Of a stretch of DNA of 64,000 bases, positions 1 through 8,819 are shown one piece after another. The stretch is from an uncultured Alphaproteobacteria bacterium (lineage in GTDB: Bacteria; Pseudomonadota; Alphaproteobacteria; Rhizobiales; Aestuariivirgaceae), in the NCBI GenBank assembly GCA_937873445.1, contig CALMWF010000031.1:43600-107599 (forward strand). The letters are read 5' to 3'. A program made the position numbers and the translations under genes. Positions within the stretch are counted from its first letter, which is position 1. Every line of letters starts with the position of its first letter. Under the pieces are notes generated by a model that saw only the letters and a program-made list of their open reading frames with translations, made no database searches and was not told the origin of the DNA.

Positions 1-662
1 TGATCGGCGCTTCCGGTTCCGGCAAAAGCACGTTTCTGCGCTGCATCAACTTTCTCGAAATGCCCACTCAGGGCCAGATCCGCGTGACCGGTGAGGACAT
101 TGCCCTGAAGCGTGCCCATGACGGCGACCTGCATCCGGCCGACCGCAAGCAGCTGGAGCGCATCCGCACAAGGCTTGGCATGGTGTTCCAGAGCTTCAAC
201 CTGTGGCAGCACATGACGGTGATGCAGAATGTCATCGAAGCGCCGGTGCATGTGCTGGGGGTGCCGCGGGCCGAGGCCATTGAACGCGGCGAGGCGCTGC
301 TCAACAAGGTCGGCCTGTATGACAAGCGCGATGTCTATCCCGCCTTCCTGTCCGGCGGCCAGCAGCAGCGCGCCGCCATTGCTCGGGCGCTGGCCATGAA
401 CCCGCGCGTCATGCTGTTTGACGAGCCGACCTCGGCCCTTGATCCCGAACTGGTGGGTGAGGTTCTCAAGGTGATCCGCGATCTGGCCGAGGAGGGCCGG
501 ACGATGATTCTCGTCACCCACGAAATGAAATTCGCGCGTGGTGTTTCAAGCCACGTCATCTACCTGCACAAGGGCATTATCGAGGAAGAGGGACCGCCTG
601 CGCAGGTGTTTGGCGCGCCAAAGAGCGAGCGCTGCCGCCAATTCGTTTCCAACAGCCATTGA
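1..662 (+). CDS. Polar amino acid ABC transporter ATP-binding protein (5' partial)
   Basis: This is the cytoplasmic ATPase of an amino acid importer of the HisP/GlnQ/OccP type; it powers uptake through the two permeases encoded just downstream. The gene is cut by the window edge: the open frame runs in from base 3 and already contains the Walker A motif GASGSGKST. The Q-loop (MVFQSFNLW), the ABC signature (LSGGQQQRAAIARALA), Walker B (VMLFDEPTSALD) and the switch histidine (VTHEM) follow in the usual order. A 99-nt gap separates it from the binding-protein gene. The basic amino acid family is likely from similarity to HisP/OccP-type sequences, but the substrate is not proven. Confidence 0.95.
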   Translation, partial: IGASGSGKSTFLRCINFLEMPTQGQIRVTGEDIALKRAHDGDLHPADRKQLERIRTRLGMVFQSFNLWQHMTVMQNVIEAPVHVLGVPRAEAIERGEALLNKVGLYDKRDVYPAFLSGGQQQRAAIARALAMNPRVMLFDEPTSALDPELVGEVLKVIRDLAEEGRTMILVTHEMKFARGVSSHVIYLHKGIIEEEGPPAQVFGAPKSERCRQFVSNSH

Positions 663-684
663 GCGGGAGGAAACGGAAGCAACC

Positions 685-719
685 GGAAGGATCAAGCCAC
701 AACAACAATCGGACCTTCC
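685..719. repeat. Imperfect inverted repeat between ATPase and binding-protein genes
   Basis: The arms GGAAGG (685-690) and CCTTCC (714-719) can pair, extended by two pairs beyond one mismatch, around a purine-rich loop. It lies in the 99-nt gap ahead of the binding-protein gene and has no T-run, so it is more likely an mRNA processing or stability element than a terminator. It may equally be chance. Confidence 0.3.
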
Positions 720-761
720 AGCACGTTATTTGAAGCCAACGTCACATTCAGGGAGACTGAC

Positions 762-1559
762 ATGACACTTACGAGACGCTTTGTAATGGCTGCCGCCGGT
801 GCCGCTGCCATGGTGATGGCGGCGGGCGCTGCCCAGGCCGACATCAAGATCGGACTGTCGTCCGAACCCTATCCGCCCTTCTCCTCCAAGGATGCTTCCG
901 GCACCTGGGTGGGCTGGGAAATTGACTTCATGAATGCGCTGTGTGCCGAGATGGGCGAAAAGTGCACGACCGAGGAAGTGTCGTGGGATGGGATCATTCC
1001 GGCCCTGACGGCCAAGAAGTTTGACGCCATCATCGCCTCCATGTCGATCACGCCGGAGCGCAAGAAGACCATTGACTTCACCGACATGTATTACAACTCG
1101 CCGGCGCTGATCATCGGTCCCAAGGACGGCGACAAGGACATCTCGCCGGAGCACTTCAAGGGCAAGACCTTCGGGGTGCAGGTGTCCACCATACACTCCA
1201 ACTACATCGACAAGTATTTCAAGCCGGCCGGTGCCGAAGTGAAGACCTATGGCACCGAGGATGAAGCCAAGGCCGACCTGGCGGCGGGCCGCGTGGACTA
1301 TGTGATGGGCGACTCGCTCACGCTGTTCACCTATCTGGCCAGCGATGCGGGCAAGGCCTGCTGCGAAGAAAAGGGCTTCCCGCCGGATGACAAGGAAATC
1401 CTGGGTGAAGGTGTGGGCATGGGCATCCGCAAGGAAGATACCGCCCTCAAGGAGAAGCTGAACAAGGCCATCCATGCCCTGTCAGCCAAGGGCACGCTCA
1501 CAGAGATTTCCAAGAAGTGGGGTCTCGACGGGCAGATGAAGCTCGCCAGCCCGCAATAA
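762..1559 (+). CDS. Periplasmic amino acid-binding protein of ABC transporter (SBP family 3)
   Basis: This secreted 265-residue protein captures the substrate in the periplasm and delivers it to the permease pair. The first 26 residues form a Sec signal peptide (MTLTRRF, an Ala/Met-rich core, cleavage after AQA). The mature part reads as a family 3 solute-binding protein (HisJ/ArgT/LAO type), with PYPPFSSKD near its N-terminus, the lobe motif SITPERKKTIDFT, and a C-terminal KKWGLDG. Its length fits the family. It has two cysteine pairs, around CAEMGEKC and KACCEE. A lysine, arginine, histidine or ornithine ligand is an inference from family resemblance. A strong stem-loop follows directly. 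Confidence 0.93.
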   Translation: MTLTRRFVMAAAGAAAMVMAAGAAQADIKIGLSSEPYPPFSSKDASGTWVGWEIDFMNALCAEMGEKCTTEEVSWDGIIPALTAKKFDAIIASMSITPERKKTIDFTDMYYNSPALIIGPKDGDKDISPEHFKGKTFGVQVSTIHSNYIDKYFKPAGAEVKTYGTEDEAKADLAAGRVDYVMGDSLTLFTYLASDAGKACCEEKGFPPDDKEILGEGVGMGIRKEDTALKEKLNKAIHALSAKGTLTEISKKWGLDGQMKLASPQ

Positions 1560-1566
1560 GCCACAG

Positions 1567-1594
1567 GCCGCGCCGGGGTTTGACCCGGCGCGGC
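1567..1594 (+). promoter_or_regulatory. Strong stem-loop between binding-protein and permease genes
   Basis: Eleven perfect base pairs (1567-1577 with 1584-1594) close a 6-nt loop. No T-run follows, and the next gene starts 17 nt later. In ABC operons such structures commonly protect the upstream binding-protein mRNA and reduce read-through to the permeases; that role is inferred here. Confidence 0.6.
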
Positions 1595-1610
1595 TATTCT
1601 CGGAGTTTCC

Positions 1611-2339
1611 ATGCCTGACTGGCTCGCCAAAGCACTGACGCTCCTGTCCTGGGGGCCTGCTGGCTATGGCGATGAACTGTTTCATGGGGCGCTGCGCACC
1701 ATCGAGATTTCAGCGCTCGCCTATTTTCTGGGCCTGACCATCGGGGCGCTAGCGGCCACCGGCAAGCTCTATGGCCCCAACTGGCTGAAGAAGCTGCTCA
1801 ACGGCTACACCACGCTGGTGCGCGCCGTGCCCGAACTGGTGCTGCTTCTGCTGCTCTATTATGCCGGCACCGACATGGTGAATACGCTGCTCGGCGGCTT
1901 CGGCAAGGGGCCGGTGGAGGTGAACGGCATGGCGGCTGCCGTGGGCGTTCTCGGCTTCGTGCAGGGCGCCTATTCAACCGAGGTGATCCGGGCCGCCATT
2001 CTCGCCATTCCGCATGGCCAGCTGGAGGCGGCGCGCGCCTTTGGCATGGGCGGGCCGCTCATGGCCCGGCGCATCATCATGCCCGCCATGCTGCCCTTTG
2101 CCATGCCGGGCCTGGCCAATCTGTGGCTGATCGTCACCAAGGATTCCGCGCTGGTGTCGGTGGTGGGCGGCATTGCCGAACTGTCGCTGGTGACCAAGCA
2201 GGCCGCCGGTGTCACCAAGCAATATCTGCTGCTCTATCTGGTCACGGCCTTCATTTATCTGACCATCACGCTGTTTTCCAACCGCATCTTCAACTGGCTT
2301 GAGCGCATGACCCGGCGCGGCCAGCGCAAGCTGGTGTGA
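1611..2339 (+). CDS. Amino acid ABC transporter permease (HisQ-like)
   Basis: This is one of the two inner-membrane subunits of the importer (242 residues). Several hydrophobic segments are visible (for example around LLLLLLYYAG and LLLYLVTAFIYLTITLF), and the ATPase-docking EAA loop reads GQLEAARAFGMGGPLMARRI. The start ATG has GGAG a few bases upstream. It follows the binding-protein gene after a stem-loop and is 7 nt from the second permease gene, so the two are probably translated together. The product should form a heterodimer with that permease. Confidence 0.93.
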   Translation: MPDWLAKALTLLSWGPAGYGDELFHGALRTIEISALAYFLGLTIGALAATGKLYGPNWLKKLLNGYTTLVRAVPELVLLLLLYYAGTDMVNTLLGGFGKGPVEVNGMAAAVGVLGFVQGAYSTEVIRAAILAIPHGQLEAARAFGMGGPLMARRIIMPAMLPFAMPGLANLWLIVTKDSALVSVVGGIAELSLVTKQAAGVTKQYLLLYLVTAFIYLTITLFSNRIFNWLERMTRRGQRKLV

Positions 2340-2346
2340 GGGCGGC

Positions 2347-3036
2347 ATGGTCTGGGACTGGCTCTTCACCTATTGGCCGCAACTGCTCTACGGGCTGTGG
2401 ATCACGCTGGTTCTCTTGTTCCTGTCGATGACGCTGGGCATGATGCTGGCGGTGCCCATCGGCCTTGTGCAGGTGACGGGGCCATGGTGGCTCAAATATC
2501 CGGCGCGCGGCTTCTGCACCTTCATCCGCGGCACGCCGCTGCTCATTCAGCTGTGGCTTATGTATTACGGCCTCGGCCAGATTTTCCCGATGATTCCCGG
2601 CCTGCGCCACAGTTTCCTGTGGCCGGTGCTGCGCGAGGGATTTTTCTATGCCGTGCTGGCCTTCACCCTGTCCACGGCGGGATATGAAGGCGAAGTGATG
2701 CGCGGCGCCTTCCTGGGTGTGCCGCGCGGCGAACTGGAGGCGGCGCGCGCCATCGGCATGTCGCCCTGGCAGGTGCTGCGCCGGGTGTGGCTGCCGCGGG
2801 CGCTGCGCCAGGTGCTGCCGACGCTGAACGGTGAAACCATCCTGCAGCTCAAATCAACGCCGCTGGCCTATACGGTGACGGTGATGGATCTGATGGGGGC
2901 CACCAGCATGATCCGGCAGGACACCTACCGCATCTATGAACCGCTGATTTTCATCGCGGTCATCTACATGGTCATCACCTTCATCATCACCAAGGGTTTT
3001 GCCTGGGCCGAGCGGCAGGTGCCGGTGAAGCGCTAG
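2347..3036 (+). CDS. Amino acid ABC transporter permease (HisM-like)
   Basis: This is the second inner-membrane subunit (229 residues), with the permease motif FCTFIRGTPLLIQLWLMYYG and an EAA loop GELEAARAIGMSPWQVLRRV. The hydrophobic pattern fits about five membrane segments. The gene lies 7 nt after the first permease and 4 nt before the amidohydrolase gene, so all share a transcript. The RGTPLL motif is typical of permeases of the polar amino acid (HAAT) family, which supports the substrate class but not the exact amino acid. Confidence 0.93.
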   Translation: MVWDWLFTYWPQLLYGLWITLVLLFLSMTLGMMLAVPIGLVQVTGPWWLKYPARGFCTFIRGTPLLIQLWLMYYGLGQIFPMIPGLRHSFLWPVLREGFFYAVLAFTLSTAGYEGEVMRGAFLGVPRGELEAARAIGMSPWQVLRRVWLPRALRQVLPTLNGETILQLKSTPLAYTVTVMDLMGATSMIRQDTYRIYEPLIFIAVIYMVITFIITKGFAWAERQVPVKR

Positions 3037-3040
3037 GGCC

Positions 3041-4192
3041 ATGACGGTGCATACGGACAGTTCAGAACTGGTGGCGCTGCGCCATGATCTGCACCGCCAC
3101 CCGGAACTGCAGTTCGAGGAGCAGCGCACGGCGGCTCTTGTGGCGCGCGAACTGGCGGCGGCGGGTTTTGCCGTCACCACGGGCATTGCCCGCACCGGCG
3201 TGGTGGGCACCTTGCGCAAGGGCACGGGCCGCAGGGTGATGGGCATCCGCGCCGACATGGACGCCCTGCCGATCCACGAGACCACCAATCTGCCCTATGC
3301 CTCCGTCACGCCCGGCAAGATGCATGCCTGCGGCCATGACGGCCACACCACCATGCTCATCGGCCTGGCCCGGCGGCTGGCGCGCACGGAGTTTGACGGC
3401 ACGGTGCACCTCATCTTCCAGCCCGCGGAAGAAGGCGAAGGCGGCGCCCGCCATATGGTGGAGGAGGGGCTGTTTCAGCGCTTTCCCTGCGACGGCGTGT
3501 TCGCCCTGCATAATATTCCGGGGGTGGGCGCGGGGCAGGTCATGGTGCGCGGCGGCCCCATCACGGCGGCGGTGGATGTGCTGAATGTCACCATTCATGG
3601 GGTTGCGGGCCATGGCGCCATTCCGCACCGGGCGGTGGATCCGGTGGTGGCGGCGGCAGCGGCGGTGATGGCGCTGCAGACGGCGGTGTCGCGCAATCTT
3701 GATCCGCTGGATGCCGCCGTGGTCACGGTGGGGGCCATCAATGGCGGGGTGATGGCCACTGCCATTCCCGAGGCGGTGACACTGAAGATCGGTCTGCGCA
3801 CGGTGACGCCGGATGTGCGGGTGCTGATGAAGGGGCGCATTGCCGCCCTTCTCGACGGCCAGGCGAAGAGCTTCGGCTGCCGGGCGGAACTGGACTGGGG
3901 CGAGGGCGGCGATTATCCGCCGGGCTTCAATGATCCCGGCCTTGCGGCATTGGTGCGCCAGACCGCCCTGGCCATGGGACAGGATGCGGCGGCGGTGGAC
4001 ATGCGCGGCCCGTTCATGTTCTCCGAGGATTTTGCCTTCATGCAGCAGGTGGTTCGGGCCTGCTACTTCGGCCTTGGCAATGGCGACAGCCGGGCGCTGC
4101 ATGACCCCGGCTATGACTTCAATGACCGGCTTCTGGAACTGGGCCCGGCCTTCTGGCAGCGGCTGGTGGCGAACTTCCTGCCGGTGCCATGA
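3041..4192 (+). CDS. M20-family amidohydrolase (N-acyl amino acid or hippurate hydrolase type)
   Basis: This predicted cytoplasmic zinc hydrolase (383 residues) removes acyl or similar groups from amino acids. It starts with the family motif RHDLHRHPEL. The metal ligands are in GIRADMDALP, HACGHDGHTTML, PAEEGEGG (the catalytic Glu region) and HNIPG, with a late MFSEDFAFM. The dimerisation domain lies around residues 180-290. Its position 4 nt after the importer permease suggests that the importer brings in N-acylated or conjugated amino acids which this enzyme then frees; that link is an inference. A terminator hairpin lies just past the stop. Confidence 0.9.
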   Translation: MTVHTDSSELVALRHDLHRHPELQFEEQRTAALVARELAAAGFAVTTGIARTGVVGTLRKGTGRRVMGIRADMDALPIHETTNLPYASVTPGKMHACGHDGHTTMLIGLARRLARTEFDGTVHLIFQPAEEGEGGARHMVEEGLFQRFPCDGVFALHNIPGVGAGQVMVRGGPITAAVDVLNVTIHGVAGHGAIPHRAVDPVVAAAAAVMALQTAVSRNLDPLDAAVVTVGAINGGVMATAIPEAVTLKIGLRTVTPDVRVLMKGRIAALLDGQAKSFGCRAELDWGEGGDYPPGFNDPGLAALVRQTALAMGQDAAAVDMRGPFMFSEDFAFMQQVVRACYFGLGNGDSRALHDPGYDFNDRLLELGPAFWQRLVANFLPVP

Positions 4193-4218
4193 AAAAGCCC
4201 CGGCACGGCGGCCGGGGC
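4192..4218 (-). terminator. Rho-independent terminator for ppk2
   Basis: A perfect 8-bp stem (4197-4204 with 4211-4218) has a 6-nt loop. On the minus strand it is followed by five T residues (4196-4192). It sits between the convergent amidohydrolase and ppk2 genes, so the T-run orientation makes it the ppk2 terminator; it may also slow plus-strand transcription. Confidence 0.7.
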
Positions 4219-4240
4219 TTCAAGGGGGCAGGGGGTCTGA

Positions 4241-5233
4241 CTATTTGCGCCGCTTTTCCGGATGCAGGCTCTTGCCCAGAATGCTGTCATCACGGTTGAC
4301 GACATGGGCCGATGACCCGACGATGAGCGGATCGGGGCCTGCTGCCACCTTCTTGTTCTTGTCCTTGTAGGGCAGCGACGACAGGAAATGCTGCATGCAA
4401 TTGAGGCGGGCGCGCTTCTTGTCGTCGGACTTGACGATGGTCCAGGGCGCGTCGGCGGTGTCGGTGTAGAAGAACATGGCCTCCTTGGCCTCGGTGTAAT
4501 CCTCCCACTTGTCGAGGGAGGCCTTGTCGATGGGCGACAGCTTCCACTGTTTCAGCGGGTCATGTTCACGCGACCTGAAGCGGCGGAGCTGTTCCTCGCG
4601 CGTTACCGAGAACCAGAACTTGAACAGGTGAATGCCGGAGCGCACCAGCATGCGCTCAAGTTCCGGGCACTGGCGCATGAATTCGAGATATTCATTGGGC
4701 GAACAGAAGCCCATGACGCGCTCCACCCCGGCGCGGTTGTACCACGAGCGGTCGAAGAACACGATCTCGCCGGCGGCCGGCAGATTTTCAATGTAGCGCT
4801 GGAAATACCACTGGGTCTTTTCGCGCTCGGAGGGTTTCTCCAGCGCCACCACGCGCGCCCCGCGCGGGTTCAGATGTTCCATAAAGCGCTTGATGGTGCC
4901 GCCCTTGCCGGCGGCGTCGCGGCCCTCGAAGATGATGACGATCTTTTCGCCCTTTTCCTTCACCCAGCTTTGCGCCTTCAGCAGTTCGACCTGAAGCCGT
5001 TCCATTTCCTTTTCATAGGCCTTGGTGGAAAGGCGCGACTGGTAGGGATATTCGCCGCTCTCGAAGGCATGGCGGATGGCATCGGCATCATGACGCATGC
5101 GCACCGGGGGGATGACCTCCGTGGCCGGAGCAGAGGCCGTGGCGCCGTTTCTGGACGGTTTCGGGTCGGGGGTGGCCTCAGCCGGGGTTGGGGCGGCGGG
5201 GGCTGGGGGCGTTTCGGCCTTGGTCTCGGTCAT
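4241..5233 (-). CDS. ppk2: Polyphosphate kinase 2 family protein
   Basis: The product transfers phosphate between polyphosphate and nucleotides (PPK2 family) in the cytoplasm. The Walker A motif FEGRDAAGKGG, the Walker B-like FFDRSWYNRAG and the lid region FRSREHDPLKQWKLSP are all present. I chose the ATG at 5233 (MTETK, 330 residues) because AAGGAGG lies five bases upstream; an in-frame start at 5284 would add 17 unlikely residues. The first 60 or so residues are a Pro/Ala/Glu-rich, probably disordered extension before the kinase core. Whether it favours GDP, ADP or NMP cannot be read with confidence. A terminator follows. Confidence 0.92.
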   Translation of the reverse strand: MTETKAETPPAPAAPTPAEATPDPKPSRNGATASAPATEVIPPVRMRHDADAIRHAFESGEYPYQSRLSTKAYEKEMERLQVELLKAQSWVKEKGEKIVIIFEGRDAAGKGGTIKRFMEHLNPRGARVVALEKPSEREKTQWYFQRYIENLPAAGEIVFFDRSWYNRAGVERVMGFCSPNEYLEFMRQCPELERMLVRSGIHLFKFWFSVTREEQLRRFRSREHDPLKQWKLSPIDKASLDKWEDYTEAKEAMFFYTDTADAPWTIVKSDDKKRARLNCMQHFLSSLPYKDKNKKVAAGPDPLIVGSSAHVVNRDDSILGKSLHPEKRRK

Positions 5234-5321
5234 GGAACCTCCTTGCAGACATGACGACTTTACCGCCGGGCCGGGAGGCGGCAACTGCCGAAATGGCAGG
5301 ATGGTGATGTCACTGGGGAAA

Positions 5322-5396
5322 TGGTGAGCCCGGCGCGGATCGAACGCGCGACCTACTGATTAAAAGTCAGACGCTCTACCACTGAGCTACGGGCCC
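5322..5396 (-). tRNA. tRNA-Lys (anticodon TTT)
   Basis: On the minus strand the sequence begins GGGCCCGTAGCTCAG and folds into a cloverleaf. The anticodon loop is CTTTTAA (anticodon TTT), the T-loop is GTTCGATC, and the 7-bp acceptor stem has one G-T pair. The 3' CCA is encoded in the genome. Length is 75 nt including CCA. It lies alone between ppk2 and glmU. Confidence 0.95.
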
Positions 5397-5514
5397 TCCG
5401 AGTCATGTCTCTCGGGACGGCGCGGACCATAGTTGCGGGGGCTTGGGGGGTCAAGCCTTCAATGGCCGGGATATTGCCCCTGCCCATCAACCAAGAAATG
5501 CCGTAATGGGTGCC

Positions 5515-5529
5515 CAAACCGGGGGTTTG
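5515..5529. repeat. 15-bp inverted repeat upstream of glmU
   Basis: CAAACC-GGG-GGTTTG is a perfect 6-3-6 palindrome, 92 nt before the glmU start, in the otherwise featureless gap 5397-5621. It could be an operator; nothing else supports this. Confidence 0.3.
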
Positions 5530-5621
5530 AGCTATGGCCTTGGCTTCAGTAAAAGGGTTGGGCCGGGGCGCGAATCCATCCGCTCTCCGGGCGCTGGCGC
5601 CGGAACCCAGAGGACAGGGGC

Positions 5622-6980
5622 ATGGGTGACATTGCATTGATCGTTCTGGCGGCCGGCAAGGGCACGCGCATGAAGTCCAGCCTGCCCAAGGTGCTGCACC
5701 GGGCGGCGGGACGCAGCCTGCTTGGCCATGTGCTGACCGCGGCCAGAACGCTTGATCCCAGGCGCGTGGTGGTGGTTCATGGCCCGGACATGCCGGCCGT
5801 GGAGGCCGAGGCGCGCCGCTATTTCCCGGACTGTGCCTTTGCCCTGCAGGAAGAGCGCAACGGCACGGCGGGCGCCGTCAAGACGGCGGAAGCCGCCTTG
5901 AAGGGGTTTTCCGGCACGGTGGTGGTGCTTTATGCCGATGTGCCGCTGGTCAACGGCGAGGATGTGAAGGCGCTGGCCGAAGCGCTGTGGGAGCGCCAGC
6001 CCATTGCCGTCATGGGTTTTGAGGCCAGGAACCCGCATGGCTATGGCCGCCTGCTGCGGTCGCGCGATGGCCACATCAGCGGGATTGTGGAGGAGCTTGA
6101 CGCATCGCCTGAGGAAAAGGCCATAACCCTCTGCAATTCCGGGATCATTGCCATTGATGCCAAGCTGCTCTGGGAGCTGCTGCCGAAAATCGACAACCAG
6201 AATGCCAAGGGCGAATATTATCTGACCGACCTGGTGGGGCTGGTGGCCGACCATGGCCGGCGGGTGGGACTGGTCACCTGTGCCGAGGATGATGTGGCGG
6301 GCGTCAACGACCGGGTGCAGCTGGCGGTCATCGAGCAGCGCCTGCAGACCCGCTACCGCGAGCGCGCCATGCTGGGCGGGGCCACGCTGGTGTGCCCCGG
6401 CAGCATCATCTTTGCAGCCGACACGGTGCTGGGCAGCGATGTGGTGGTGGAACCCTTTGTGGTGTTCGGCCCCGGTGTGACGGTTGGCAACAATGTGGAC
6501 ATTCTGGCCCATTGCCACATCGAGGGGGCAACCATCGGCGATGGCGCACGCATTGGCCCCTATGCCCGGCTGCGGCCGGGGGCGGAGATTGGCGCCAATG
6601 CCCATATCGGCAATTTCGTGGAAGTGAAGAAGGCGAAGATCGGGGTGGGTGCCAAGGTCAATCACCTGAGCTACATCGGCGATGCCGAGGTGGGCGCGGG
6701 CAGCAATATCGGTGCCGGCACCATCACCTGCAATTACGACGGCTTCGACAAACACCTGACACGCATTGGCGAGAAGGTTTTTGTCGGTTCCAACACGGCG
6801 CTGGTGGCGCCGGTGACGGTGGGGGCGGGTGCCACCATCGGGGCCGGAACCGTGGTGGCGGCCGATGTGCCGGCCGATGCACTGGCGGTGGCGCGTCCCG
6901 CGCTCGCCATCAAGGAAGGCTGGTCGGCGCGCTTCCGCGCCGCCAAGGCGGCCAAGAAGGCCGCGCAGAAGAAGGTTTAA
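5622..6980 (+). CDS. glmU: Bifunctional GlmU: glucosamine-1-phosphate acetyltransferase / GlcNAc-1-phosphate uridyltransferase
   Basis: GlmU makes UDP-N-acetylglucosamine, the precursor of peptidoglycan and lipid A, from glucosamine-1-phosphate, acetyl-CoA and UTP. The N-terminal half (to about residue 230) is the uridyltransferase, with the nucleotide loop LAAGKGTRMKSSLPKVLH. The C-terminal half is a left-handed beta helix of hexapeptide repeats (for example IGDGARIGPYARLRPGAEIG), ending in a lysine/alanine-rich tail. At 452 residues it is the normal size. glmS starts 9 nt after its stop, placing two steps of the same pathway in one transcript. Confidence 0.97.
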   Translation: MGDIALIVLAAGKGTRMKSSLPKVLHRAAGRSLLGHVLTAARTLDPRRVVVVHGPDMPAVEAEARRYFPDCAFALQEERNGTAGAVKTAEAALKGFSGTVVVLYADVPLVNGEDVKALAEALWERQPIAVMGFEARNPHGYGRLLRSRDGHISGIVEELDASPEEKAITLCNSGIIAIDAKLLWELLPKIDNQNAKGEYYLTDLVGLVADHGRRVGLVTCAEDDVAGVNDRVQLAVIEQRLQTRYRERAMLGGATLVCPGSIIFAADTVLGSDVVVEPFVVFGPGVTVGNNVDILAHCHIEGATIGDGARIGPYARLRPGAEIGANAHIGNFVEVKKAKIGVGAKVNHLSYIGDAEVGAGSNIGAGTITCNYDGFDKHLTRIGEKVFVGSNTALVAPVTVGAGATIGAGTVVAADVPADALAVARPALAIKEGWSARFRAAKAAKKAAQKKV

Positions 6981-6989
6981 GGGGGCAGC

Positions 6990-8816
6990 ATGTGCGGCAT
7001 TGTAGGCATACTCGGCAACAAGCCGGTGGCGCTGGATATTGTTGAGGCGCTGCGGCGTCTGGAATACCGCGGTTATGACTCCGCCGGGGTGGCAACCGTG
7101 GAGAACGGCACCATCCGGCGGCGCCGCGCGGTGGGCAAGCTGCGCAATCTTGAAGAGGTGCTGCGGGCCGAGCCGCTGTCCGGCACCTCCGGTGTCGGCC
7201 ATACGCGCTGGGCCACCCATGGCGGCGTGACCGAGATCAACGCCCATCCGCATATCGTTGATGATGTGGTGATTGTGCATAACGGCATCATCGAGAACTT
7301 CCGTGAACTGAAGGCCGAACTGGAGGCGGAGGGGGCGCGCTTTGAAAGCCAGACCGACACCGAGGTGGTGGCCCAGCTGCTGGCGCGGGCCCGCCGCCAG
7401 AACAAGAAGCCGCGCGAGGCCGTGGCGGAAATCCTGGGCCGCCTGCGCGGCGCCTTTGCGCTGGCCATGCTGTTCAAGGGCGACGAAAACCTGCTGATCG
7501 GCGCACGCAACGGCCCGCCGCTGGCCATCGGCCATGGTGAGGGCGAAATGTATCTCGGCTCCGACGCCATTGCCCTGGCGCCCTTCACCAACCGCATCAC
7601 CTATCTGGAGGATGGGGACTGGACGGTGCTGACGCGCAATTCGGTGGAAATCTATGGCCCGGACAACCGGCGCATCGACCGGCCGATGAGCTTTTCGCAG
7701 GCATCGTCCATGATGGTGGACAAGGGCGGCCACCGGCACTTCATGGCCAAGGAAATTGCCGAGCAGCCGGAGGTGGTGGGCCACACCCTGTCGGAATATG
7801 TGGACTTTGCCACGCGCACGGTGCGGGTGCCGGAGCGGTTGCCCTTCGATTTCAGGACACTCGACCGCATCTCCATCACGGCCTGCGGCACGGCCTCCTA
7901 TGCCGGGCTGGCGGCGAAATACTGGTTCGAGAAGGTGGCGCGCCTGCCGGTCGAGGTCGATATTGCCTCGGAGTTCCGCTACCGCGAGGCACCGCTGACG
8001 CCGAACGGACTGGCCATTGTCATTTCGCAGTCGGGTGAAACCGCCGACACGCTGGCCAGCCTGCGCTACTGCAAGCAGCAGGGCCAGCACACCATGGCAG
8101 TGGTCAATGTGCCGGAATCCACCATTGCGCGGGAATCGGAACTGGTGTTCCGCACCTTTGCCGGGCCGGAAATCGGGGTGGCCTCCACCAAGGCCTTCAC
8201 CTGCCAGCTGGCGGCACTGGCGGCACTGGCGCTGCTGGCTGCCAAGCTGCGCGGCACGCTGAGCCCCGAGCACGAGCAGGAACTGGTGGGGGCGCTGATC
8301 GAGGCGCCGCGCCACATGACCGAAATTCTCAAGGAGGAAAAGCACATTGCCGAGGTGGCGCGCGAACTGGCGCATTCACGCGATGTGCTGTTTCTGGGGC
8401 GCGGCATCAATTTTCCCATCGCGCTGGAAGGGGCACTCAAGCTCAAGGAAATTTCCTACATTCACGCCGAGGGCTATGCGGCGGGTGAGCTGAAGCATGG
8501 CCCCATCGCCCTGGTGGATGAGAATGTGCCGGTCATTGTCATTGCCCCGCGCGACGAGCTGTATGAGAAAACCATCTCCAACATGGAGGAGGTGGCGGCC
8601 CGCGGCGGCAAGATTGTGCTGATGACCGACGACAAGGCGCTGGAGGACAATGCTCACAAGACCTTCCGGCGCATCCGCGTGCCGGTGGCTCACAGCTTCA
8701 TCAGTCCGCTGATCTATGCCATTCCGGTTCAGCTTCTGGCCTATCACGCGGCCGTGGTCATGGGCACGGACGTGGACCAGCCGCGCAATCTGGCCAAGTC
8801 GGTGACGGTGGAATAA
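6990..8816 (+). CDS. glmS: Glutamine--fructose-6-phosphate aminotransferase (isomerising)
   Basis: GlmS makes glucosamine-6-phosphate from fructose-6-phosphate and glutamine, the first committed step toward UDP-GlcNAc. The protein begins MCGIVGILGN, so Cys2 is the glutaminase nucleophile after Met removal. The class II amidotransferase domain covers roughly residues 1-230. Two SIS sugar-binding domains follow (motifs ITACGTASYAG and ISQSGETADT), and the end DQPRNLAKSVTVE is the conserved C-terminus. It has the typical length of 608 residues. It is coupled to glmU and converges on hspQ with only 3 nt between stops. No glmS ribozyme leader is possible in the 9-nt gap. Confidence 0.98.
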   Translation: MCGIVGILGNKPVALDIVEALRRLEYRGYDSAGVATVENGTIRRRRAVGKLRNLEEVLRAEPLSGTSGVGHTRWATHGGVTEINAHPHIVDDVVIVHNGIIENFRELKAELEAEGARFESQTDTEVVAQLLARARRQNKKPREAVAEILGRLRGAFALAMLFKGDENLLIGARNGPPLAIGHGEGEMYLGSDAIALAPFTNRITYLEDGDWTVLTRNSVEIYGPDNRRIDRPMSFSQASSMMVDKGGHRHFMAKEIAEQPEVVGHTLSEYVDFATRTVRVPERLPFDFRTLDRISITACGTASYAGLAAKYWFEKVARLPVEVDIASEFRYREAPLTPNGLAIVISQSGETADTLASLRYCKQQGQHTMAVVNVPESTIARESELVFRTFAGPEIGVASTKAFTCQLAALAALALLAAKLRGTLSPEHEQELVGALIEAPRHMTEILKEEKHIAEVARELAHSRDVLFLGRGINFPIALEGALKLKEISYIHAEGYAAGELKHGPIALVDENVPVIVIAPRDELYEKTISNMEEVAARGGKIVLMTDDKALEDNAHKTFRRIRVPVAHSFISPLIYAIPVQLLAYHAAVVMGTDVDQPRNLAKSVTVE

Positions 8817-8819
8817 CCC

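Noticed and set aside
6981..6989. glmS ribozyme
   Set aside because: Only 9 nt separate glmU and glmS; the ribozyme is also not expected outside Firmicutes-type genomes.
5532..8375. A 947-codon open frame on the minus strand
   Set aside because: It is antisense to glmU and glmS with the same artefact composition.
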